NCBI GenBank assembly: GCA_009379825.1
Contig: WHTA01000017.1
Span: 1-64,000 of the forward strand
Length of the DNA: 64,000 nt
DNA from: Streptosporangiales bacterium
GTDB lineage: Bacteria; Actinomycetota; Actinomycetes; Streptosporangiales; WHST01
Direction: 5' to 3'
Under the pieces are notes generated by a model that was not told the DNA's origin, searched no databases, and saw nothing but the letters and a program-made list of their open reading frames with translations. The position numbers and the translations under genes are program-made. Of the stretch, positions 17,111 through 25,006 are shown piece by piece. Positions within the stretch are counted from its first letter, which is position 1; every line of letters begins with the position of its first letter.

Positions 17111-17940
17111 GCCGGCTCCTCGGCGCTCGGCGGCACAAGCGAGGCAGCAGCGTCGACCAGGCCGGCGCCGCCGTCCAGCTCCACCGCCGTGCCACTGACC
17201 GCGTCGAAGACGCCGCTGCCCATCGCAGCGACCCACTCGGCGCCCTCGTCGAGCCCGGTGTCGCGACCGAGCAGGCTCGCCCGTACGCCCGCGTCGAGCG
17301 CCTGGGTCGGCACCTCGCCCGCCACGCCTGCCGTGTGCACGGTGCCGGGCGCCAGGCAGAACAGCCGGATCCCTTCACCTGCCCACTGCCGCGCGAGCGA
17401 ACGGGTCAACGCCGCCATACCTGCCCGCGCCGTCGTCGAGTGCACGAGCCCGGCGATGCCGCGGTCGGGTGCCGACAGCGACAGCGTGACGACCCGGCCG
17501 CCTGCGGCGGCTAGCGCGCGGCGGGCCGTCCTGGTCAGGTGCGCGGTCGCCGTCAGGTTCAGGTCGAGCACCGCGCCGAAGCCCCGTGCCGAGATCGCGG
17601 TTGCCGGTGCCACGAACTGGCCGCCGGCGTTGTTAACGAGCAGGTCGAGCCGGTCGAGTCCCGCGACGAATGTCGCTACAGCACTGCGATCCCTGATGTC
17701 CAGCTGTTCGACGCGCAGCCGCTCCGGTGCGTCGGTACTCGCCCGGGTCTCGGCGAGTGGCTCGACCCGGCGGCCGACGCCGACGACGTGTGCGCCCAGC
17801 GCGAGCAACCGCAGCGTGACCGCGCGCCCGATACCGGTGCCTGCGCCGGTGACCAAGGCCGTCCTGCCGGCGAGGCAGTCCGGCGCCAACACCCGTACCG
17901 ATGCCGCCGACGGCCGCGCGACGGCAGGGCGCCCGGTCAT
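17107..17940 (-). CDS. SDR-family reductase of the peroxisomal trans-2-enoyl-CoA reductase type
   Basis: A 277-residue SDR: LAGRTALVTGAGTGIGRAV near residue 24, LLVNNAGGQFVAPA, and HSTTARAGMAALTRSLARQWA where ordinary SDRs have YxxxK. NNAGGQF together with a HSxxARAG helix is the hallmark, known to me from PECR/dienoyl-reductase-like proteins, of enzymes acting on 2-enoyl-CoA or citronellal-type substrates. Thus the missing Tyr is a family trait and not damage. Coupled by ATGA to the small SDR-like gene. It lies 16 bp after the TetR gene in the same leftward operon. Confidence 0.78.
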   Translation of the reverse strand: MTGRPAVARPSAASVRVLAPDCLAGRTALVTGAGTGIGRAVTLRLLALGAHVVGVGRRVEPLAETRASTDAPERLRVEQLDIRDRSAVATFVAGLDRLDLLVNNAGGQFVAPATAISARGFGAVLDLNLTATAHLTRTARRALAAAGGRVVTLSLSAPDRGIAGLVHSTTARAGMAALTRSLARQWAGEGIRLFCLAPGTVHTAGVAGEVPTQALDAGVRASLLGRDTGLDEGAEWVAAMGSGVFDAVSGTAVELDGGAGLVDAAASLVPPSAEEPA

Positions 17941-17956
17941 CGGCGGCCGGCGCGGG

Positions 17957-18649
17957 TCAGCGCTTGCGGCGCTTGCTCGGCTCCAGCGCGGACAACGCCA
18001 TCTCGATGAACGTGTCGCCGAAGTCGGTCAACGGTCGCGGACCGGACGGGTCGTACCAGCGGTGGATCCAGTTGAACATGCCGAGGATGCCGAGCACGGC
18101 CGTCGCCGGCTCGATGTCGTCGCGGAACTCGCCTGCGCGCATGCCGTCGTCGATCACCTGGCCGAGCATCCGGCCGTACCTGTCGGCGTTGCTGCGGATG
18201 CGCTCGGCCTCCGGCCCGGACATCACCTTGTGCACGTTCTCGCTGAGGAAGATGAACAGCTCTGGCTTCTCCACCATCGTCTGCACGTACTCGCGCAACG
18301 CCTGGGCCAGCTTGTCGCGCGCGGAGTCGGGCTGGGCCGCGATCTCCTCCAGCCGGCTGCGCATAGTGTCGATCGGCTGGTCGAGGAGCGCGACGAGGAG
18401 CTCTTCCTTCGTCCCGACGTAGTAGTACAGCGTGGCGCGGTTGATCCCCACCTCGGTAGCGACGTCCTCGAGCGTGCTCTGCGCGTACCCGAGCCGGGCG
18501 AACACGGCAGCAGCGCTCGCCATGATCTCGTTCCATCGCTCATCCGAGCGGCGGCCACTCGCCTCGCGCCGCTCCTGTCGGCGACGGGCGATGTCGCTTC
18601 GCGGTGCAGCAGCCCGGTTCTGCGCGCTCGCCTGCCCCGGAGTCGACAC
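17957..18649 (-). CDS. TetR-family transcriptional regulator (230 aa)
   Basis: The helix-turn-helix lies at about residues 40-85 (IMASAAAVFARLGYAQSTLEDVATEVGINRATLYYYVGTKEELL) after a basic N-terminal arm (ARRRQERREASGRR). The C-terminal domain (RYGRMLGQVIDDGMRAGEF, MFNWIHRWYDP) is of the TetR_C type common in actinobacterial acyl-CoA regulators. GTG 18649 follows AAAGGAG. It belongs to the leftward operon that begins with the flavin reductase and is preceded by operator copy 3, so it is one of two candidates for the island's operator-binding protein. Confidence 0.88.
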   Translation of the reverse strand: MSTPGQASAQNRAAAPRSDIARRRQERREASGRRSDERWNEIMASAAAVFARLGYAQSTLEDVATEVGINRATLYYYVGTKEELLVALLDQPIDTMRSRLEEIAAQPDSARDKLAQALREYVQTMVEKPELFIFLSENVHKVMSGPEAERIRSNADRYGRMLGQVIDDGMRAGEFRDDIEPATAVLGILGMFNWIHRWYDPSGPRPLTDFGDTFIEMALSALEPSKRRKR

Positions 18650-18716
18650 TGCGGGCTCCTTTTCGATCGCCGTTCCCCCTCCTGGCGATCATGTCACGTC
18701 ACCCGCCCTGATGGCA

Positions 18717-19601
18717 TCAACGGGGCGACACTGTGCCGCGGTGGATCGGCGCCGGTTCCAGCCCAAGGTCGAATGCCACCAACTGTCCGGTGAGCCCGTA
18801 CGTGACGTACAGGCTGCCGTCGTCACCGATGCAGCAGTTCGTCGGCTGCGTACCCTCGCCGGTCTCTAGGGTGTCGGACAGCTCGCCGTCCGGGGCGTAG
18901 ACGAAGACGGCGTGCCCCACACTGCCGCACACGTAAGCATTGCCGGCAGCGTCGAAGCAGAACCCGTCCGGCATGCCTGCGGGCAGCTTCGCGAACACCG
19001 CCTGTTCCCTGATCTCGCCGCCGGCCAGATCGAAGCTGAGCACCTTGCGGGTTAGTGACTGGGTGATGAACAGGCGACCGTCAGGTGCGATCTCGATGCC
19101 GTTGGGCATGGCCGGCACCTCGACGGCCTGCCGCTGCGCACCATCCGCGCCGATCGCCACGATGTGGCCGGCGTTGATGTTGCGCAGCTCCTCCCAGTTG
19201 GCGCTGTCGGTGACGTACAGCGTTCCGTCCGGGCCGAAGCACAGGTCGTTCGGCCGATGCGGCGCAGGACCGGGCAGCGTGCCACCCACGCCGGTGACCG
19301 TGCCGTCGACGTCGACGCGCTGCACGCAGCCGTCGAACTGCCTGGGCGCGTACCAGTAGCCCATGCCCCCCGCCGACAGCCCGCCGTTGTTGGCGACGTA
19401 GCACTCCCCCGCGGCGCCGGCCACGCTCGCGTTGGGCGCGCCGCCGCAGTCGCCGACCACGGTCACCGTGCCGTCGGCGACCACCCGCGTCACCGACTCG
19501 CCCTTCATCTCGGCGACGAGCACCGCGCCGTCACCGAGGTAGGCAGGGCCTTCGGGGAAGCGCAGCTCACTGGTGATGACCCGGGGCGCCGGCGTGCTCA
19601 T
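18717..19601 (-). CDS. SMP-30/gluconolactonase-like hydrolase
   Basis: A 294-residue six-bladed beta-propeller of the SMP-30/LRE family: LRFPEGPAYLGDGAVLVAEM with the first metal Glu, RPNDLCFGPDGTLYVTDS with Asn and Asp ligands, MPNGIEIAPDGRLFITQS, and MPDGFCFDAAGNAYVCG. Such enzymes hydrolyse lactones with a divalent metal. The start overlaps the stop of the LLM monooxygenase (ATGA), so both are made together. This suggests the monooxygenase makes a lactone that this enzyme opens. The pairing is seen in the sequence; the reaction is inference. Confidence 0.85.
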   Translation of the reverse strand: MSTPAPRVITSELRFPEGPAYLGDGAVLVAEMKGESVTRVVADGTVTVVGDCGGAPNASVAGAAGECYVANNGGLSAGGMGYWYAPRQFDGCVQRVDVDGTVTGVGGTLPGPAPHRPNDLCFGPDGTLYVTDSANWEELRNINAGHIVAIGADGAQRQAVEVPAMPNGIEIAPDGRLFITQSLTRKVLSFDLAGGEIREQAVFAKLPAGMPDGFCFDAAGNAYVCGSVGHAVFVYAPDGELSDTLETGEGTQPTNCCIGDDGSLYVTYGLTGQLVAFDLGLEPAPIHRGTVSPR

Positions 19602-20701
19602 GCGCTGACCACCCCGTCGAGCTCCGCGAAGTCGACGTCAGGCAACGGCTTCAGCCGAGGCATGACCTCGCTCGCGAACAGCTTCATGTTGGACTCGGCG
19701 AACTCGTAGCTCATCCCGGAGAACGAGCAGACCGCGTTGAACCCGTTGTTGCCGACCTGCGAACGGATCTCCATGATCCGCTCGTAGCACTCGTCAGGCG
19801 TGCCGTAGATCTGCAGCTCGATGAAGTTCGAGACCACCTTGTCGGAGCCGTTCTTGCCGATGTACGACGCGAGCCGATTGTAGTACTCGTAGCCCTGCGT
19901 GCTCTGGAAGTGCCGGCCGCCGAGCTCGTAGTGCGACATCACCGACTCGTAGTACGCGCCGATGTACTCCTGCGCCAGGTCCTTGGCCTTCTTGCCGTCC
20001 TTGTCGCAGACGACCCAACCGGTGACTATCGGCGCCGGCGGCTCCTCGTTCTTCAGCTCGCGGTACTGCGAACGGTACGAGCGCATGTCCTCCGCGACGT
20101 CCTGCCAGTCCTTCTGCGGGTTGATCAGGATGCCGGCGCCGACGTCCGCCATGATCTTCACCGACTCCGGCGACACAGCGGCCGCGTAGAGCCGGTTGCG
20201 GAACGACTTCACCGGCCGTGGGCAGAGGTCACGCCGCGGGATCTGGTAGAACTCACCGTCGGCTTCGAGCACGCCGGTCTCGAGCGCACGCATCACGATC
20301 TCCGCCGACTCGACGAACCGGGCGCGCGACTCGTCCATCGGGATGCGCAGCCCGTCGAACTCGATCCGGCCGAGGCCCCGCCCCATGCCGAAGATGAACC
20401 TGCCGTTGCTCATCAGGTCGAGGACGGTGACCTGTTCGGCGACGCGTACCGGGTCGTGCCACGGCAGGATGACGGCGCCGGAACCGAGTTGGATGTTCGT
20501 CGTGCGCCCGGCCATGTACGACAGGAACTGCACCGGGTCCGGGCACATGGTGTACGACGTGAAGTGGTGCTCGGTCGCCCAGATCATCTCGAACCCGAGC
20601 GGCTCGGCGAGATCGCACAGACGCAGCTCGTCCGCGTAGACCCGCTGGTCGTCGGCGGTGTCGCCGTCGCCTTGGAAGATCGTGGTGTAGCCGACGCGCA
20701 T
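19598..20701 (-). CDS. LLM-class flavin-dependent monooxygenase (367 aa)
   Basis: A luciferase-like flavoenzyme with LAEPLGFEMIWATEHHF near residues 31-47, TNIQLGSGAVILPWHDPVRVAEQ, and RFIFGMGRGLGRIEF. Length and EHHF motif fit FMN-dependent two-component monooxygenases, including type II Baeyer-Villiger enzymes such as diketocamphane monooxygenase. The flavin reductase gene lies 24 bp upstream in the operon and the lactonase gene is coupled downstream, which supports a ketone to lactone role. Starts at ATG 20701 with a GAGGAGAACCACC ribosome region. Substrate unknown. Confidence 0.87.
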   Translation of the reverse strand: MRVGYTTIFQGDGDTADDQRVYADELRLCDLAEPLGFEMIWATEHHFTSYTMCPDPVQFLSYMAGRTTNIQLGSGAVILPWHDPVRVAEQVTVLDLMSNGRFIFGMGRGLGRIEFDGLRIPMDESRARFVESAEIVMRALETGVLEADGEFYQIPRRDLCPRPVKSFRNRLYAAAVSPESVKIMADVGAGILINPQKDWQDVAEDMRSYRSQYRELKNEEPPAPIVTGWVVCDKDGKKAKDLAQEYIGAYYESVMSHYELGGRHFQSTQGYEYYNRLASYIGKNGSDKVVSNFIELQIYGTPDECYERIMEIRSQVGNNGFNAVCSFSGMSYEFAESNMKLFASEVMPRLKPLPDVDFAELDGVVSA

Positions 20702-20725
20702 GGTGGTTCTCCTCGAGGTCGTGAG

Positions 20726-21211
20726 TCAGCGGGAGCCGAGACGTTGGTAGGTGCCGTGGCAGAAGATGAGCGGCCGCCCCTGCGACTGGACCCACATGTC
20801 GTGGACGTGGCCGAGGACGAGCTTGTGGTCGCCGGCGTCCGTGATGTCGGCGGTGGTGCAGTCGAACCAGGCGAGCGACTCGTCGAGCACGGGCTGGCCG
20901 AGCCCGGACGGACGCCAGGGGACACCGGCGAACTTGTCACCACCCGACGACGCGAACCGGCGCGACGTCTCGATGTGGTCCTCGCCGAGCACGCTGACCG
21001 CGAACCGGCCGAGCGGTTCGACCCTCGGCCAACTGGTGGACGTCTTGGCAACGAGGAAACCGGCCAACGGCGGGTCGAGCGACACCGACATGAACGTCCC
21101 GATGGCGAGCCCGGCGGGACCGCTGTCGGTCGCCCCGGCAACGACCGCGACCTCCGTCGGCACGTGCCCGAGGACGTGCCGGAACCGCTCCTGCGTGATC
21201 GTGGTCATCAT
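20726..21211 (-). CDS. Flavin reductase-like protein (FMN reductase partner)
   Basis: About 161 residues of the flavin_reduct family: FRHVLGHVPTEVAVVAG, GLAIGTFMSVSLDPPLAGFLVAK, GRFAVSVLGEDH and the C-terminal GDHKLVLGHVHDM with the conserved GDH His. These proteins reduce FMN or FAD with NAD(P)H and pass it to an oxygenase. ATG 21211 or 21208 (MTTITQERF) is taken because family proteins begin there and a GGGGG sequence precedes it. First gene of the leftward operon with LLM monooxygenase, lactonase, TetR, PECR-like SDR and small SDR-like protein. Confidence 0.87.
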   Translation of the reverse strand: MMTTITQERFRHVLGHVPTEVAVVAGATDSGPAGLAIGTFMSVSLDPPLAGFLVAKTSTSWPRVEPLGRFAVSVLGEDHIETSRRFASSGGDKFAGVPWRPSGLGQPVLDESLAWFDCTTADITDAGDHKLVLGHVHDMWVQSQGRPLIFCHGTYQRLGSR

Positions 21212-21308
21212 CGCCCCCGCCACGGTGTATCCGGGGCCAGGTCCACAGCGGTCACCATCCATGTCATCACTAACGTTGACGACTACGCTAGAGCACCGCC
21301 GCCTCTGC

Positions 21309-21326
21309 GTCAACGTTAACGTAGAC
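21309..21326 (+). promoter_or_regulatory. Putative TetR-type operator, copy 3 (closest to consensus)
   Basis: GTCAACGTTAACGTAGAC is a near-perfect palindrome. Read toward the flavin reductase it ends in TTGACG, a -35 hexamer with TAGCGT 17 bp further (a fair -10), so bound repressor would cover the -35. Confidence 0.7.
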
Positions 21327-21339
21327 GAATGCCAACGGT

Positions 21340-21980
21340 AAGGGCAGGCCCGCTGGTTACGGGTGTGCGGGCCGCTGGGTCGTAGCTGTGCGGGCAGCTG
21401 GGTCGCAGGTGTGCGGCGCGGCTGGCACCAGGGAGTGCGGACAACTGCCGGCCACCTGGTGGTGCGGCGCGGCTGCCGGCCACCTGGCGGTGCGGGGGCA
21501 GCTGCCGGCCACCGGCTGTGCGGCGCAGCTGACTACAGGCCGACCGGCTGGCTGTGGGCCGTGCAGGCGGTTGCCGGAGCTGGCTGGTGATAGCCGTGCC
21601 GGGCCCGCTGATGGTGGCCGGCCAGCGCAGCGGGCCGGCGCGCGGTGGGCAGCCTGCTCGGCCGGCGCAGCCCGACCGACCAGCGGCAGGCAGTTGGTTG
21701 TGGGTTGGTTCGGGCAGCTGACTACAGGCGGGCCGGCTGGTGGTGGCCCAGGCAGCCCGGCCGGCCGGCGCGGGCTGGTTGGGCTCGTTGCAGGCGGCCC
21801 GGCCGGCGGTGGCCGGCAGGCGGTTGGCAGGCCAGCTGGTGGTGCCGGCCAGCCCAAACCAGGCGTGGCCTAGCTGGGCTGGTTGCAGGCGGCTCGGCGG
21901 GCTGGTCGGCCGCGCGGCGGGCAGACGCGCAAGGCGACCACCCGGGGCACGGTTCGCGGCGGCCAGGTGGCCCGCCTCCC
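21340..21980. other. Gene-free GC-rich repeat block between two leftward operons
   Basis: Between the flavin-reductase promoter and the hydratase gene lies about 640 bp of CTGG/CCGGC-rich, G-skewed sequence. Beyond the tandem array, a unit of about 40 bp beginning CAGCTGACTACAGGC occurs at 21526 and again at 21715 (189 bp apart), and TTGCAGGCGG-type words recur. Open frames here code for low-complexity Pro/Gly/Cys text with no family resemblance. I see no gene; 21980-22069 is likewise empty. Confidence 0.6.
21375..21528 (+). repeat. Degenerate tandem repeat, six CTG-phased units of 23-29 bp
   Basis: Six consecutive units each begin with CTG and end in a GTGCGGsGCrG-like block: 21375-21397, 21398-21421, 21422-21444, 21445-21472, 21473-21501 and 21502-21528. 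Units 4 to 6 share CTGCCGGCCACC. No convincing gene overlaps the array. Confidence 0.65.
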
Positions 21981-22069
21981 GTGGATCGGACGGCTGGCGA
22001 CATTTCGCCAGCGGGTGGCGTGACGGGGCGGTGTCGGGTCAACCGGCCCGGCGCCCGCGGGGGCCGGGG

Positions 22070-22831
22070 TCAGGAGCGGCGGAAGCGGTCCACGGTGGCC
22101 TGGATCTCCGGCTTGGTGGAGGCGGATGCCTGCGCCCAGGACTCGAGCTCCAGGGCGGCGTCGAAGCCGCCGTTGCGGGCGGTGCGTACGGAGGTCTTGA
22201 TGTCGCGGGCGAGTTCCGGGTCGAGCTTTGCCCACTGGCCGGCCAGCTCCTGGGCGCGCGCGAGCGGGTCGTCGGCGAGCTTGAGCGCCAGGCCGGCGCG
22301 TACCGCTGCCTCGCCCTCTACGGCGCCGCCGCCGAGCAGGATCGCCATCGCCTGCTGGGTGCCCAGCGTGTCGACGAGGAACCACGTACAGCCGCCGCCT
22401 GGGTGCAGGCCGATCTTCGAGAACGTGGCGGCGAACGACGCCCTCGGTCCTGCGATCCGGACGTCGCAGCTCATCGCCAGGTTGAGGCCGGCGCCGATCG
22501 CCGGGCCCTGTACGGCGGCGACGGTGGGGATCGGCAGGTCGCGGATGCGCAGGAAGCTGTCGTACACGCGATGCAGGTGCGTACGGGTCTGCGCCACCGT
22601 ACGGCTGCTGTCGCCGAACAGGGCGGGCAGGTCCGCGCCCGCGCAGAACGCCTTGCCCGCGCCGGTGACGAGCAGTACGCGGGCGTCCACGTCAGCGGCC
22701 ACCGTCTCGACGGCGGCGCCGAGCTCCGCACACAGCTCCATGTCCAGGCAGTTGCGGCGGTCAGGGTCGTCGAGGGTCAACGTCCACACGCCCGCGTCGG
22801 CGCTCAGCGCGACCCTGTTCTGCCCAGTCAT
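22070..22831 (-). CDS. Enoyl-CoA hydratase/isomerase family protein (253 aa)
   Basis: A crotonase-fold enzyme: WTLTLDDPDRRNCLDMELC, the oxyanion segment GAGKAFCAGADLPALFG near residue 63, and VAAVQGPAIGAGLNLAMSCDVRIAG around 105-130. A GGGCTWFL segment sits where hydratases have the second catalytic Glu, so dehydratase activity is uncertain. ATG 22831 overlaps the stop of the fused acyl-CoA dehydrogenase (ATGA). It is last in a seven-gene coupled operon running from 30678. Confidence 0.87.
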   Translation of the reverse strand: MTGQNRVALSADAGVWTLTLDDPDRRNCLDMELCAELGAAVETVAADVDARVLLVTGAGKAFCAGADLPALFGDSSRTVAQTRTHLHRVYDSFLRIRDLPIPTVAAVQGPAIGAGLNLAMSCDVRIAGPRASFAATFSKIGLHPGGGCTWFLVDTLGTQQAMAILLGGGAVEGEAAVRAGLALKLADDPLARAQELAGQWAKLDPELARDIKTSVRTARNGGFDAALELESWAQASASTKPEIQATVDRFRRS

Positions 22832-24987
22832 GTCCGTTCTCCGATCACCCAGTCCCACAGCGGATCCTGCCCGAGGTCGCACACCCGCCGGCCGATTCGG
22901 CGCGCCCAGTAGCGCTCGCCGCCGACCTCGTCCCGCCACGACCACAGCCGGCGGGTCACCAGGTGCAGCGGGTGCTCGCGGGTGATCCCGATCGCGCCGT
23001 GCAGCTGGTGCGCCGACCTGGTCACCGTCGTGGCTGCCCGCGCCGCGACAACGGCCGCGACGGCTATGCGGTCGCCGTCGTCGGCTGCCACCGCGGACTC
23101 GAGCGCCACCTCGGCCAGCGTGACCTGTTCGAACATCCCGGCGAGGTGTGCGCCGACGTCCTGGAACTTGGCCAGCGGCCGGCCGAACTGCTCGCGTACG
23201 GCGACGTGCTCGGCCGTGTGTGCCAGGGCGGTCTGCAACGCGCCTACCGTCTGGGCGGTACGCAACAGCGCGCCGACGGCGAGCGGCTCCTCGTCCGCGC
23301 CCAACGTCGCGATCCGCGTCGCCACGGCCTGCTCGAAGTGCACGGTGTCGCGCGGTTCGCCGGCCAGGTTCGCCGCCGGTGTACGGGTCACGCCACCGGC
23401 GTCGCCGGCCACCTCGAGCAGCACGCGGCTGTCGTCGGTGTCGGTCGCCACGGCGAGCAACGTCGCCGCCGCGCATCCCCACGGCACGCGCTGCACGGTC
23501 CCCGTGACGGTGTCGCCGTCGACGCGCAACGTCTCAGTTCCCTGGCGCGGCAGCACCACGGTCGAGGGCAGTCCGGAGACCTCGTGCCCGTACCGCGCGG
23601 CGAGCAACCTGGCCCAGGCGGACTCGGCCAGCGGCATGCTCACCACGTGCCGGCCGCACGCCTGCACCAGCGGCACCAGGTCGGCGAGCTCACCGCCGGA
23701 CCCGCCCAGCTCCTCCGCGCAACCGACACCGGGCCACCCGAGCTCGACGGCCGTGGCCCAGACCCCGCCGGGAGCGAGCTCGGTGTCCGGTTCCCCGCCA
23801 CGCTCGCTCAGTACGTCGTCGGCGACCTCGGCGAGCTCGGGGGTGCCGATCGGCCGGGTCAGCGCACGCCCGCCGTTGCGCACCTCGCGCGCGACGATGG
23901 TGCGGAGGATGGCGGTCACGCCGCCGCGGATGGTGAACCCGGGTGCGGCGAGCACACCCTCGGCGAGCAGCTGCGCGGCACCGCCGCCGAACGGGTCAGG
24001 TTCGACGTCGAGCACCGTCCGCGCGAGCTCGTTGACGTCCTGCTCGAACAGCGTGCCGACGTCCTTCAGCACGGCGGCAGGCAGCACCGGCGCCGCACCG
24101 CGGTCGATCTCGTCGGCGACCCGCAGCCCGAGCCTGCGCAGTGTCGCGACGAGCGCGAAGGCGTCGCCCACGCGTTCGACGTCGGCGTCGCTGTCCGCCG
24201 CTGCGACGACCTCGAGCAGCAGCGGGTACGTGCTGAGCACGCGCTCCATCCCGCCGCGCTCGAACGCCAGCTGTTCGGTGACCTGGGTCCAGCCGTTGCC
24301 CGGCCGGCCGAGCACCTCGCTATCGGGCACGAAGACGTCGTCGAAGGTGACCTCGTTGAAGTGGTGGTCGCCACGCAGGTCGTAGATCGGCCGCACCTCG
24401 ACGCCCGCGGCGGTCATGTCCACGATGAACTCGGTGAGCCCCTCGTGCTTGTCGCCCGAGGCGTCCGAACGGGCGAGCACGTACGCGTGCGTGGCGCGGT
24501 GCGCGTGGCTGGTCCAGATCTTGCGGCCGGTGATCCGCCAGCCACCGTCGACCTGCGTCGCCTTCGTCCGCACCGACGCGAGGTCGGACCCGGACTCCGT
24601 CTCGCTCATGCCGAGGCAGAACGTCACGTGGCCGGCGGCGATCCGCGGCAGGTAACGGCGCTGCAGCTCGGGCGTGCCGTAGCGCAGGATGGCCGGGCCG
24701 ATCTGCCTGTCGCCCATCCAGTGCCCGGCGACAGGCGCGCCGGTACGCAGCAGCTCCTCGGTGAGCACCAGCCGGGCGACGGCCGACCGCTCGCTGCCGC
24801 CGAGGTGGCGTGGCCAGGTCAGGCCGATCCAGCCGCGTTCTGCGAGTGCACGGCTGAACTCCGGGTCGTACCCGCGCAGCCACGCGTCGCACTGCGGCTC
24901 GATACGTCCCGCGCGCCGCCACTGCTCGACCAGCTCGCGCACCTCCGCGCGCAGCTTCGAGACGTCGCTGGCCTCGGCCACGGTCAT
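22828..24987 (-). CDS. Fused two-domain acyl-CoA dehydrogenase (FadE34-like architecture)
   Basis: About 719 residues made of two acyl-CoA dehydrogenase units in one chain. Unit 1 (about 1-370) has FCLGMSETESGSDLASVRTKA and WRITGRKIWTSHAH. Unit 2 (about 380-719) has VREQFGRPLAKFQDVGAHLAGM and HQLHGAIGITREHPLHL. Most acyl-CoA dehydrogenases are about 390 residues; in actinobacterial steroid and bile-acid catabolism they form heteromers or such fusions (FadE34 type), acting on bulky polycyclic acyl-CoAs. ATG 24987 sits 8 bases after GAGGAG and is preferred to GTG 24996. Coupled to the hydratase by ATGA. Confidence 0.85.
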   Translation of the reverse strand: MTVAEASDVSKLRAEVRELVEQWRRAGRIEPQCDAWLRGYDPEFSRALAERGWIGLTWPRHLGGSERSAVARLVLTEELLRTGAPVAGHWMGDRQIGPAILRYGTPELQRRYLPRIAAGHVTFCLGMSETESGSDLASVRTKATQVDGGWRITGRKIWTSHAHRATHAYVLARSDASGDKHEGLTEFIVDMTAAGVEVRPIYDLRGDHHFNEVTFDDVFVPDSEVLGRPGNGWTQVTEQLAFERGGMERVLSTYPLLLEVVAAADSDADVERVGDAFALVATLRRLGLRVADEIDRGAAPVLPAAVLKDVGTLFEQDVNELARTVLDVEPDPFGGGAAQLLAEGVLAAPGFTIRGGVTAILRTIVAREVRNGGRALTRPIGTPELAEVADDVLSERGGEPDTELAPGGVWATAVELGWPGVGCAEELGGSGGELADLVPLVQACGRHVVSMPLAESAWARLLAARYGHEVSGLPSTVVLPRQGTETLRVDGDTVTGTVQRVPWGCAAATLLAVATDTDDSRVLLEVAGDAGGVTRTPAANLAGEPRDTVHFEQAVATRIATLGADEEPLAVGALLRTAQTVGALQTALAHTAEHVAVREQFGRPLAKFQDVGAHLAGMFEQVTLAEVALESAVAADDGDRIAVAAVVAARAATTVTRSAHQLHGAIGITREHPLHLVTRRLWSWRDEVGGERYWARRIGRRVCDLGQDPLWDWVIGERT

Positions 24988-25006
24988 CGCCACCACTCCT
25001 CGTTGC

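Noticed and set aside
17107-17940. Treating the PECR-like SDR as inactivated because YxxxK is missing
   Set aside because: NNAGGQF and HSxxARAG occur together in trans-2-enoyl-CoA reductase-like proteins, so the change is a family trait.
21357-21857. A Pro/Cys-rich open frame in the repeat block (166 codons)
   Set aside because: It reflects GC-rich repeats, has no ribosome site and no family resemblance. Periodic PVVSC text follows from the DNA repeats.
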